This document shows positions 52,879 through 60,890 of a stretch of DNA of 64,000 nucleotides, one piece after another. The translations under genes were made by a program, and so were the position numbers. Source of the stretch: CAYZTY01 sp964444665 (GTDB lineage Bacteria; Planctomycetota; Phycisphaerae; Sedimentisphaerales; CAYZTY01); NCBI GenBank assembly GCA_964444665.1, contig CAYUIE010000013.1, positions 39,914-103,913 of the forward strand, given 5' to 3'. Under the pieces are notes generated by a model. The model saw only the letters and a list, made by a program, of their open reading frames with translations. It was not told the DNA's origin and ran no database searches. Position 1 is the first letter of the stretch. Each line of letters begins with the position of its first letter.

Positions 52879-52964
52879 CACGACCACGCCGTCGTGCTTG
52901 CTCTCAGCCGGGTCTGGTTAACCGTATGTGAACGCTTTTTCACTGTTCGGCCGTCAAACCCAGC
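52879..52964 (-). ncRNA. Array unit 1
   Basis: Minus strand: GCTGGGT (52964-52958), box GGCCGAACAGTGA (52952-52940), partner ACCCGGC (52913-52907), a ten-base linker, then hairpin CACGAC..GTCGTG (52896-52879). GCTGGGT/ACCCGGC has T-A where the other units have C-G. A third hairpin GAGAA/TTCTC follows near 52850. Confidence 0.5.
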
Positions 52965-52995
52965 ATATTGTAAAGAGAACTGCCGCGCTTTATTT

Positions 52996-53418
52996 TTAAG
53001 TTTTTTCGCGTTCAGTTGTCTCTTTAACCGCCTTTATGCTTTGTATAGAGGCGACATCTCTAAGTCCAAGGACCTGTCGAACGACTTCCCTGAAGTGATC
53101 GTCACTGCTCCCGTCGGTCAGAACGGCCGAGACACCAAGGCTTCTTGCCGAAATTTCCTGGGCAAGATTGTTCGCCTTGACCACCGCTATGGTTGGGATG
53201 TCCGGCCTTATCCTGCGGAGTCGTCTAAGGAAGGCTCCGTTCGGCATATCACTCAGGTCCCAATTACTGATTACGCTGTCAATTGATTCATTTTTAAAAG
53301 AGCTTGCAGCCTCAGCACCGGACTGCACACTTATCAGTTGTATCGGCAGTTCCTGCAAAACTTCCTGTTTGCCGTTAATGCCGACTGTTAATATTGTTGC
53401 CTGTACAAGGAGAATCAT
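52996..53418 (-). CDS. Pseudo-receiver (response-regulator-like) protein
   Basis: The 140-residue protein has a REC-like pattern: a first strand (ATILTVGI), D54 in ISNWDLSDMPNG at the phosphorylation position, and TIAVV and AVLTDG strands. The acidic pair after strand 1 is missing (GINGKQ) and the conserved Lys after the last strand is replaced (LTDGSS), so phosphorylation in the usual way is unlikely. No output domain is present; the last 25 residues are polar. ATG 53418 is preferred over the longer frame from 53508, which begins within the region of a GGCCCGC/GCGGGCC hairpin (53452-53469). The gene is directly upstream of the structured repeat array on the same strand. The gap 53419-53862 otherwise shows nothing assignable. 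Confidence 0.55.
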   Translation of the reverse strand: MILLVQATILTVGINGKQEVLQELPIQLISVQSGAEAASSFKNESIDSVISNWDLSDMPNGAFLRRLRRIRPDIPTIAVVKANNLAQEISARSLGVSAVLTDGSSDDHFREVVRQVLGLRDVASIQSIKAVKETTEREKT

Positions 53419-53451
53419 TTGATTTCCATTCGCATATTCACTTTTTCTCTC

Positions 53452-53469
53452 GGCCCGCTCAGGCGGGCC
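53452..53469. other. Perfect GC-rich hairpin upstream of the pseudo-receiver gene
   Basis: GGCCCGC-TCAG-GCGGGCC, seven base pairs, 34 bases before the predicted start codon. It has no T-run in the minus direction, so it is a leader hairpin or dyad operator rather than a terminator. Confidence 0.4.
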
Positions 53470-53862
53470 TGTGTTCTTATTTATATAGCAGAACAAATGC
53501 TGTGCCATCCTCTGATTTTGTGAAAAAGTTTTTCATAAGTGTTTGTAAAAAAGGAGCTTGCAACGCTTTTTCTGCTGACCCCCGGCCTGAGCCCAAATGT
53601 TATTTACCACCCGTTTTGGTTGCTGTTCTCGAGTCTTCTGTGTTCAAATTCTTTACAGTGATTACCTTAGGGAATCGGGACCATTTTAGATGCGCGCGAC
53701 CAAATCGGCCGTATAGAGCTGTTTATTTCTTTATTAACGTATAGTGTTCAAAGAAGAATAATCTTTTTTGTCCTTCAGTTGTAGAAAGCTTTTGAGGTGA
53801 ATAAATATTTAAGCTCGTTATTACTGTGGTATATGTTGCAGGATACTTTGGTGTGCAGGTGG

Positions 53863-56800
53863 TTATGCCTTTGCACCGCAGCATTTTTTGTATTTTTTTC
53901 CGCTGCCGCAGGGGCAGGGGTCGTTTCGTCCGACCTTGGGCTTATCGAGCTTTATTTGCTTGACTTTCGTCTCGCCCTGTGGGGCGGCCGCCGCGGCACG
54001 CTGCCTTTCGGTCATCGCGAACTGGTTAACTTCATCGTGACGGGCGCCGCTGACCTGCCAGACGCTTCTGGCGCGGGCGCCGGCCTCGGGGGGCTTCTTT
54101 AAAATATTATCCGTGACCCGCTCCTCAGTAATCGCCAGCATTTCGGTGAACATTCGATAGCCTTCCTGCTTGTATTCGACCTTGGGGTCCCTCTCGGCCC
54201 AGGCCCGCAGGAAGACGCCTTCTTTCAGGTGGTCCATTCCGTACAGATGCTCTTTCCAGGCTGTGTCATAGATGTACACAAGCATATACTTTTCCAGATC
54301 GCTTAACTCTCGTCGCAGAAACTCGGTACCTGCTTCAAGAAGCTTTGTCCGGGCCTGCTCGGGCCCAGTCAGATCATCTTCATTCAGATTTGCCTCAAAT
54401 CTTTCACGGGCCCAGCCGACCAGCTTGTCCGGTTCGAGCTGGCTGATTTTGTCTGCTATTTCTTCAAGCAATTGGCCGTTGTTGAAATTCTCACTCAACT
54501 CCAGCAGTTGCTTGCGTACCGCGCGAGGCGAGGAATGTTGAATCTGCTCGAACGAGAGTCCTGCGTTGAATTTTCTGTTCGCCCACTCGGCCAATGCTTC
54601 GAATCCGTAGGTATTTGGCCCCTCCGGTCCATAGGCCATATTCATCGCAACTTCAACCGGATACTCGATTTCCCGCTTGCGGTACCCTGCTTTAAGGCTC
54701 TTACTGAGTCGCTGGTGAATTTGCTCGGGCCTTTGGCCCTTTAAATCCTCCAGCTTCAAAGTAATGCCGAACTTTATCCTGGCCCACTTGGAAAAGCTAC
54801 GCAGGCCGAAATCGGGTTTGAGAAAACCGGCCAGCTCGGAACAATCTTTCTTGTCGATTTGTTCCTCGGCGTCCGAGATAAGCTGCTCTTCAATTTCTTC
54901 AGGCTCTGCATGTTTTAATTTGCCCGGACTCCGATCTACACTGAACGAGCTCATAGCCCACTTGCAAAGCCCCTGAACATCCCAGGTGCTTCTATCCTGA
55001 TAGTCTTCAAGGTATTCACCAATCGAGAGTGATATATTATTGGCGGCGTTTTTCTTCGCTTCGGTTTTCGCAAGCCGTTCGATTTCGTCTGCGCTGGCGT
55101 CTTTTATATCCGATGCATTCAATTCGAGGTCGTATTTGCTGAAGTTGCTTCGAAGCCACTCAGCCGCACACGAGTAAGGATAATTTTCGCTAAGTATCAT
55201 TTGGCAGCTTCTCTCAAGGACCGATTCAATCATCTGCTCGATAACGGCTTTCAATCCTTTACCTTCCAGGATTTTTCGCCGGCGTGAGTAGAAGATTTTT
55301 CTCTGATAATCCATCACCTCGTCATATTCCAGCAGACTCTTGCGTGCCTCGAAGTTGCGCTGCTCGACCTTCCTTTGTACTTTTGCAATTTGTTTGCTTA
55401 TTGTGGGATGGAAGATTGGTTCATTTTCACTCCATCCTACGAGGCTCAGCAGTTTCGGTATTCTATCGCCGCCGAAAAGCTGCATCAGTTCGTCGTCGAA
55501 ACTCAGGAAGAATCGGCTGGAGCCTGGGTCGCCCTGCCTTCCGGACCGGCCTCGGAGCTGGTTGTCGATTCGTCTTGCCTCGTGTCTTTCGGTCCCGACG
55601 ATGTGCAGCCCGCCGACCCATTTTTGACCTTCGCGGATTGGGAACACGTCCGCTAAAGGGTCGGTCGATTTGAAGCTGATTTGATTGCCGGTATTCTGCT
55701 GCTTTATCGTATAGGTCTTAATTCCTTTTTCGTAAGGGTCATCTTCTACTTTCACGACCTCGAAGAGGACTGCCGGGCCGAGTTTAATGTCGGTGCCACG
55801 CCCTGCCATGTTAGTGGCAATTGTGACGTTTCCTCGCAGGCTTTTGTCTCTTGCGTGGTGCTGCTGACCCGCCTTGGCGATAATCACCGCTTCGCGCGCG
55901 TGGTGCTTGGCGTTGAGCACTTCGTGCTCGATGCCGTATCTTCTCGAAAGCGCCTCGGAAAGTTCTTCATTCTTCTCGATACTTGTTGTACCAACCAGAA
56001 CGGGCCGGCCCGCGGCGCTGACATCGTTTATCTCTTCGAGTATTGCGTCAAATTTTTCGGCCATACTCTTGTAGATAACATCATCCATATTTTCTCTGAT
56101 GCACGGCTCATTCGTAGGTATGACAACGACTTCGAGCTTGTAGATATCCATAAACTCCTGTGCTTCGGTTATCGCCGTTCCGGTCATACCTGCTATCTGT
56201 CCGTAAAGTTTGAAGAAGTTTTGCAGCGTGATTGTCGCCAGTGTCTGCGTCTCTTCCTTTATCGCCACTCCTTCTTTTGCCTCTACCGCCTGGTGCAGTC
56301 CGTCCGACCACTGCCGGCCGTGCATCAATCGGCCTGTGAATTCGTCGACGATGACAACCTTGCCGTCCATAACTACATAGTCTTTCTCTTTCTCAAACAC
56401 AGTGTGCGCTCGCAGGCTTTGCTCTAACATATGCGGCCATTCCATATTGGAGCCGGTAAAAAATGAGCCCACACCCGCGGCGTCCTGCGCGGCGGTTATT
56501 CCTTCGTGCGTTAGATGAACGGCTTTGCGGTCCGTTTCGATTTCGAAATACTCGGTCGCGCCGGATAATTTTGCCTGCGCTGCTTCAAGTTCAGCCTGTT
56601 TGTTTTCTATTACCATTTGTGCTTTTTCGACGCGGTCCCGGTCTTTTTGTTTTTTTGCGTCGGCTAATTCGCCCTCGGCATTCGCTAACTGCCGCTGGGC
56701 AGTATTAATCTGCTTTTTGATGCTGCTGTAACGACTCTGCAGAGTTAATAAATGGCTTGCGACGGAATCGGCTTTCTTATACCGGCCGACCTCGTCAAAG

Positions 56801-57690
56801 GCCGGGCCGGAGATTATCAGAGGCGTTCGAGCTTCGTCAATCAGAATCGAATCGACCTCGTCAATTATCGCATAATCCAGAGCCCCTTGAACCATCTGCT
56901 CCAGCGATAATTTCATATTGTCGCGGAGGTAATCGAAACCGAACTCGTTGTTTGTTCCATAGGTGATATCGCACTCGTATTGAGCTTTTCGTTCGGAGCC
57001 GGCGGTGTCCATATCCGCTTGTATGGCCCCGACCGTAAGGCCCAGTGCCCTATAGACAGGCCCCATCCACTCGGCGTCACGCTTGGCCAGGTAGTCATTG
57101 ACGGTGACAATATGGACCTTTCTGCCTGTAAGATGGACCAGATATGCTGCCAGGGTGGCGACGAGCGTTTTGCCCTCGCCGGTTACCATCTCTGCAATCT
57201 TGCCTTCAAAAAGCACCTGCCCGCCAATCATTTGGACGTCGAAATGACGGAACCGGAAGGGCGGTTTAGACTGTGGGAAAAGTTGCCGAATCTCTGCGTT
57301 AAACTCTATCGGCACATCAAGCTCGTGTATGTCTATACCTTCGGCAAGCCGGCGTTTGAGATTCTCGAACGTTGCCCGGCCGTCATCGCCGAGACGGGAT
57401 GGGTCGAATTTGTATTCATCGAGAAGGACGTTGCGGATTCCGACGTGTCTGTCCGAGGCCTCACGTACGGCGGCGAACGCGTCCGGCAAAATTTCCTGCT
57501 CCGTCCGGCCTTCGGCAAGCTGCTGCTTTAGTCGGTTTGTTGTGGCCTTAAGCTCGGTATCGTTCATTTGCTGGTAGTCGGGCTCCAGCGCGTTTATCTC
57601 GTCCACCACCCGCGAATAGTGTTTTATTAAACGCTCGTTGCGGGAGCCGAAAATTTTTACTAAAACTTTGCCGATTTTGTCCAGTGGCAT
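53863..57690 (-). CDS. secA: Protein translocase ATPase SecA, greatly enlarged
   Basis: The 1275-residue SecA drives protein export through SecYEG. Walker A is MVTGEGKT (168-175), the DEAD-type motif is IIDEVDS (275-281), and the C-terminus has the zinc-binding SEC-C motif CPCGSGKKYKKCC. It is about 370 residues longer than typical SecA because of three insertions: about 60 residues before RHFDVQ (86-148), a charged coiled coil in the preprotein cross-linking region (about 316-378), and a large block (about 841-1128) in the helical wing/scaffold area made of five imperfect repeats around W-A/L...F (for example FSKWARIKFGITLKLEDL, LAEWANRKFNAGLSFEQI, LVGWARERFEANLNEDDL). It starts at ATG 57690, 20 bases after efp, with which it is probably cotranscribed. 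Confidence 0.95.
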   Translation of the reverse strand: MPLDKIGKVLVKIFGSRNERLIKHYSRVVDEINALEPDYQQMNDTELKATTNRLKQQLAEGRTEQEILPDAFAAVREASDRHVGIRNVLLDEYKFDPSRLGDDGRATFENLKRRLAEGIDIHELDVPIEFNAEIRQLFPQSKPPFRFRHFDVQMIGGQVLFEGKIAEMVTGEGKTLVATLAAYLVHLTGRKVHIVTVNDYLAKRDAEWMGPVYRALGLTVGAIQADMDTAGSERKAQYECDITYGTNNEFGFDYLRDNMKLSLEQMVQGALDYAIIDEVDSILIDEARTPLIISGPAFDEVGRYKKADSVASHLLTLQSRYSSIKKQINTAQRQLANAEGELADAKKQKDRDRVEKAQMVIENKQAELEAAQAKLSGATEYFEIETDRKAVHLTHEGITAAQDAAGVGSFFTGSNMEWPHMLEQSLRAHTVFEKEKDYVVMDGKVVIVDEFTGRLMHGRQWSDGLHQAVEAKEGVAIKEETQTLATITLQNFFKLYGQIAGMTGTAITEAQEFMDIYKLEVVVIPTNEPCIRENMDDVIYKSMAEKFDAILEEINDVSAAGRPVLVGTTSIEKNEELSEALSRRYGIEHEVLNAKHHAREAVIIAKAGQQHHARDKSLRGNVTIATNMAGRGTDIKLGPAVLFEVVKVEDDPYEKGIKTYTIKQQNTGNQISFKSTDPLADVFPIREGQKWVGGLHIVGTERHEARRIDNQLRGRSGRQGDPGSSRFFLSFDDELMQLFGGDRIPKLLSLVGWSENEPIFHPTISKQIAKVQRKVEQRNFEARKSLLEYDEVMDYQRKIFYSRRRKILEGKGLKAVIEQMIESVLERSCQMILSENYPYSCAAEWLRSNFSKYDLELNASDIKDASADEIERLAKTEAKKNAANNISLSIGEYLEDYQDRSTWDVQGLCKWAMSSFSVDRSPGKLKHAEPEEIEEQLISDAEEQIDKKDCSELAGFLKPDFGLRSFSKWARIKFGITLKLEDLKGQRPEQIHQRLSKSLKAGYRKREIEYPVEVAMNMAYGPEGPNTYGFEALAEWANRKFNAGLSFEQIQHSSPRAVRKQLLELSENFNNGQLLEEIADKISQLEPDKLVGWARERFEANLNEDDLTGPEQARTKLLEAGTEFLRRELSDLEKYMLVYIYDTAWKEHLYGMDHLKEGVFLRAWAERDPKVEYKQEGYRMFTEMLAITEERVTDNILKKPPEAGARARSVWQVSGARHDEVNQFAMTERQRAAAAAPQGETKVKQIKLDKPKVGRNDPCPCGSGKKYKKCCGAKA

Positions 57691-57710
57691 TTATTTTTTT
57701 ACCTAATTAC

Positions 57711-58265
57711 TTAGGCCCGTGTTAAATATTCACCGCTGCGGGTATCGACGCGGATGATGTCTCCATTTTTAACAAACGGCGGTACCGCCACGACCAGGCC
57801 GGTCTCCAGCGTGGCTGATTTGTACTGGTTTGTCGCGGTGGCGCCTTTAATCTCCGGCGGTGTGTCCGTTACTTCCAGATCCACGGTGTTCGGCAGTGTA
57901 ACGACGATTGGCTTACCGTTATACATACTGACCTGTAGTCGCGTGTTGGGCTTGAGGTACTTCGGCCCGTCGCCGAAGGCCTCATCGTCAAGACTTATCT
58001 GGTCATAAGTATCGATGTCCATCAGGACGTGCTCACTGCCTGACGAGTAAAGATATTCGTACGTGCGCTTGTCAAGATAGGCCTCTTCAATATTCTCCTC
58101 GGCCCGGAACCGTGTGGTCTGGGTCGTTCCCTCGATGATGTTTTTGATTTTCGTTTGATAGACCGCGCCGCCTTTGCCCAGCTTGACGTGTTGAAAATCC
58201 ACAACTGCGTAAAGATTACCATCGACAATGATGGTCTGCCCTTTTTTCATCTCCGCCGCTCTCAT
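57711..58265 (-). CDS. efp: Elongation factor P
   Basis: The 184-residue protein with the three-domain EF-P fold rescues ribosomes stalled at polyproline. The tip loop reads KLGKGGA, with K31 at the position modified by lysylation (EpmA) or other groups; no modification enzyme is encoded here. Conserved blocks are TTQTTRFRAEENIEEA, DIDTYDQ, NGKPIVVTLPNTVDLEV, ETGLVVAVPPFVKNGD and the GEYLTRA end. The standard length is unchanged. It lies just upstream of secA on the same strand. Confidence 0.95.
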   Translation of the reverse strand: MRAAEMKKGQTIIVDGNLYAVVDFQHVKLGKGGAVYQTKIKNIIEGTTQTTRFRAEENIEEAYLDKRTYEYLYSSGSEHVLMDIDTYDQISLDDEAFGDGPKYLKPNTRLQVSMYNGKPIVVTLPNTVDLEVTDTPPEIKGATATNQYKSATLETGLVVAVPPFVKNGDIIRVDTRSGEYLTRA

Positions 58266-58440
58266 TATTTACTCCAAATAAGACATAGTTGTTTGAATTA
58301 CGACTGCTTCTGGTGCTTAATATCGCAAAATTTCGAGCAAAAGTCAAGAAAGGTTGGCCGGAGTAATATAATAGTTACATATATCTTTAGTTTTCTTGAA
58401 TTTATTTTCTATGTAGCTTTTTTTTAACGGTCTATATTCT

Positions 58441-60663
58441 TTAACGTCGCCTGGTTGTTGCTCTTGATTTTCGGACGGGTCTTTTGTTTCGACGGCTTCG
58501 AGCATTGTTCCTGCCGAGTTGTTCGCGACCGGAAACAAGGGGCTCGGCAGGCGTAAGGTTCAACTGCCGGGCCGGAATATTTACCGAAACTATACGTACT
58601 CTCATTGGTTGGCCAAGCGATATGCCTTTGCCGGAATGTCGGCCGAGTACCCGCTGGCTTTTTTCATCATACTTCCATTCATCGACCCCAAGGTCATTAG
58701 GCCGTATTAATCCTTCGATGCCGAACCGAAGGCACTGCACAAAGACGCCAAAATTCGTCAGGCCGGTAACGACGGTGTTTAATTCCTGACCGATTCGCTT
58801 GCTCAGCATCTGCAGAATCAGAACAGTCTTTAGCTCCTTTTCCGCCTCCTCGGCACGTTCCTCGGTGAATGTGATGTGTTTGCCGATTTCGGCCAATTCA
58901 AATTCCGGCAGAACCTCTTCAAGGCCTATCATATTCAACTGGTGTTCGAGATAGCAGCCCAGAAGTCTATGCACCGTTAAATCCGCATACCGCCGGATAG
59001 GACTGGTGAAGTGGCAGTAATTGCTCGATGCCAGGGCGAAGTGGCCGATGTGAAGCGGCGAATACTCTGCGCGGGCCAGACTTCGAAGGACCGCAAGGTT
59101 TACGGCAAAGGACTCAGGCCTGCCCTTTACGGTTTTCAGCAAATCTTGTATCGCGGTTTTGTTGAGTCGGCGGGGGATTTTGAAGCCGCAAATCCTGATA
59201 AAGCGCGACAGATTCCTTACATTAAGGGGCTCCGGATTCGGGTGTATTCGCCGCATAAACGGAATGTCGAACCTGTCGAACAGCACCGCCACGGCCTCGT
59301 TCGCCTCGACCATAAACATCTCGATTATCGTATGAGGATAGCTCTCGTCGGCCGGCTGTGCGTCACTTACTCGGCCCTGTTCGTCCATAATCAATTCCGT
59401 TTCTGGCAGGTCTAATTGTATCATCCCATTTTTTATTCGCCGCTGCTCTATGATTTTGGCCAGATACTCCATATCTTTTAGAAGGCCGACTACCTCGCCG
59501 GCAATGCCTTCGGATTTGCCTTTCAGGATGCCGTCGGCTTGTTGATATGTCAGCCGCGCCCTGGAACAAATAATGCTGTTGGCGTAGTTTCTGTCCAGGA
59601 TATTTCCCTGTTCGTCATAAGTTACATATACGCTTTTTGCGAATCGCTTCTGACCCGGCTGAAGGCTGCAAATACCGTTACTCAAAATCTCCGGCAGCAT
59701 CGGCAAAACTTTTCCCGGCAGATACACACTGTTGCCGCGTTTCTTGGCCTCAATGTCCATAGGTGAATCTATCGACACAAAGGCGCTAACATCGGCGATG
59801 TGCACTCCCAGGACCCAGTTGCCGTCGCGGTTTCTGCCCAGACTTATCGCGTCGTCAAAATCCTTGGCGTCGGGTGGGTCAATAGTGATTATAGTCTGGT
59901 CGGTAACCTCGTCTCTTTTGCCGGCATCGGCCGGGTCAAACCCGGCAGCAGCTTTGCTTGCCTGCTGCCGGCATTCGGAATCAAACTCAATCGGTAGCTG
60001 GTACTGTCGGATGATTGAGTTAATCTCCGCTTTATATTGGCCAGCCTTACCCAGCACTTCGATTATCACGCCGTGAGCCAGGTATCTGTCCGTCGGGTAG
60101 GCCATTATTTCCACCACAACCTTGTCATTTTCGGTGGCATTCTTGGCCGTGACGTCGTCAACACTTATCGATTCAAAGAAGTCCGTGCCGTCAGGCTTGA
60201 CAATCCATCCATCATCCTGCCTTAAGAGGGTCCCGACTAATTTGTTCTGCCCCCGCTCGACGACCTCGAGGATTTCGCCGTTATATCGCATCTGTCCGGC
60301 TCGTTTGCCTTTTTTGACCACACGGGCCACAACCGTATCACCGGTCATTGCATCATCGGTGGCGCCGGCGGGCACGTAAAGGTCGCCGTGGGAGGTGCTG
60401 TGTAACGGCCTGACAAATCCGAATCCCTTCGGATTGGCCCGGAAAGTCCCGATTACTCTGCCGGGCATTGGTGGCAGGCTAACCAGATTCTTGGCCCCTA
60501 TTACGACTCGGCCGGCTCTTTTTAGCTCTTCGAAAGATGCCTTGAATTCACTGTAGTCATCGTCTGAAATTTCCAGTGCACGCGCCAAAGCACGCAGCTT
60601 CACCGGTGTATAGTCCGCGTGTGCGAGGAACCTCATTATCTTTTTTTGGAAAATTTCGGTCAT
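58441..60663 (-). CDS. rnr: Ribonuclease R
   Basis: The 740-residue processive 3'-5' exoribonuclease has an N-terminal winged-helix part (about 1-65), cold-shock domains (about 70-230), the RNB catalytic domain with IDPPDAKDFDDAISL carrying the metal-binding Asp residues, and an S1 domain (about 630-710; VTGLTNFGVFVQ). A basic tail follows (RRNKRPVRKSRATTRRR), as in RNase R that handles structured RNA and works with SmpB/tmRNA. It starts at ATG 60663. It may be relevant to decay of the structured RNAs suggested at 52.3-53.0 kb, though nothing links them directly. Confidence 0.92.
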   Translation of the reverse strand: MTEIFQKKIMRFLAHADYTPVKLRALARALEISDDDYSEFKASFEELKRAGRVVIGAKNLVSLPPMPGRVIGTFRANPKGFGFVRPLHSTSHGDLYVPAGATDDAMTGDTVVARVVKKGKRAGQMRYNGEILEVVERGQNKLVGTLLRQDDGWIVKPDGTDFFESISVDDVTAKNATENDKVVVEIMAYPTDRYLAHGVIIEVLGKAGQYKAEINSIIRQYQLPIEFDSECRQQASKAAAGFDPADAGKRDEVTDQTIITIDPPDAKDFDDAISLGRNRDGNWVLGVHIADVSAFVSIDSPMDIEAKKRGNSVYLPGKVLPMLPEILSNGICSLQPGQKRFAKSVYVTYDEQGNILDRNYANSIICSRARLTYQQADGILKGKSEGIAGEVVGLLKDMEYLAKIIEQRRIKNGMIQLDLPETELIMDEQGRVSDAQPADESYPHTIIEMFMVEANEAVAVLFDRFDIPFMRRIHPNPEPLNVRNLSRFIRICGFKIPRRLNKTAIQDLLKTVKGRPESFAVNLAVLRSLARAEYSPLHIGHFALASSNYCHFTSPIRRYADLTVHRLLGCYLEHQLNMIGLEEVLPEFELAEIGKHITFTEERAEEAEKELKTVLILQMLSKRIGQELNTVVTGLTNFGVFVQCLRFGIEGLIRPNDLGVDEWKYDEKSQRVLGRHSGKGISLGQPMRVRIVSVNIPARQLNLTPAEPLVSGREQLGRNNARSRRNKRPVRKSRATTRRR

Positions 60664-60688
60664 TTTATCGGTCTCTTGCGGGTTCTAA

Positions 60689-60729
60689 AAAAGCGCCCGG
60701 CCGATATGTTATATCGACAGGACGCTTTT
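60689..60729 (-). terminator. Intrinsic terminator upstream of rnr
   Basis: Nested stems AAAAGCG/CGCTTTT, CC/GG and CGATAT/ATATCG; on the minus strand they end in CGCTTTTTT. This should stop transcription arriving from the secreted-protein gene at 60891 before rnr. Confidence 0.7.
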
Positions 60730-60770
60730 ATTGCATCAAGATTAAGATGAAAGCTCCAGAGTCCTTATCC

Positions 60771-60800
60771 AGAGGCCATTTTTGCGATAGACTCATTTAA
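60771..60800. repeat. Imperfect direct repeat, left copy
   Basis: CCAGAGGCC followed by TTTTTGCGAT and CATTT here match 63091-63120 at roughly 24 of 30 positions. The two copies flank the GH99-like gene at 60891-62966. Confidence 0.4.
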
Positions 60801-60890
60801 CAACGGCCGCTCACGAAAAAAATCTGACAGGCACCGGACGCTTGCCGGGATTTTACATATAACAGACCAGCACCGGATATATCATTCCGG

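Larger units (their letters stand above)
52337..52964 (-). repeat. Tandem array of structured RNA-like repeats between the pseudo-receiver and xer-type genes
   Basis: Four full units (boxes at 52940-52964, 52811-52835, 52695-52719, 52584-52608), one degenerate unit (box at 52462-52485) and an inverted box inside the final terminator. Spacing of boxes is 129, 116, 111 and 122 bases. On the minus strand each full unit has GCTGGGY, CCGAACAGTGA, a partner RCCCGGC, a ten-base linker and a second hairpin. The 713-base gap between the xer start and the pseudo-receiver stop is entirely occupied by this array plus short spacers. It matches no RNA or repeat family that I know. Confidence 0.75.

Noticed and set aside
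51416..52964. Integron (integrase plus attC array)
   Set aside because: The geometry of a tyrosine recombinase diverging from repeats is suggestive, but the recombinase lacks the IntI insertion, there are no GTTRRRY/RYYYAAC core sites and no gene cassettes between repeats.
52462..52964. CRISPR array
   Set aside because: Repeats of 24-25 bases are 111-129 bases apart and the intervening sequence is itself related between units; there are no cas genes.
55681..56427. 248-residue plus-strand frame within secA
   Set aside because: Shadow of the GC-rich secA coding strand; SecA motifs are intact on the minus strand.
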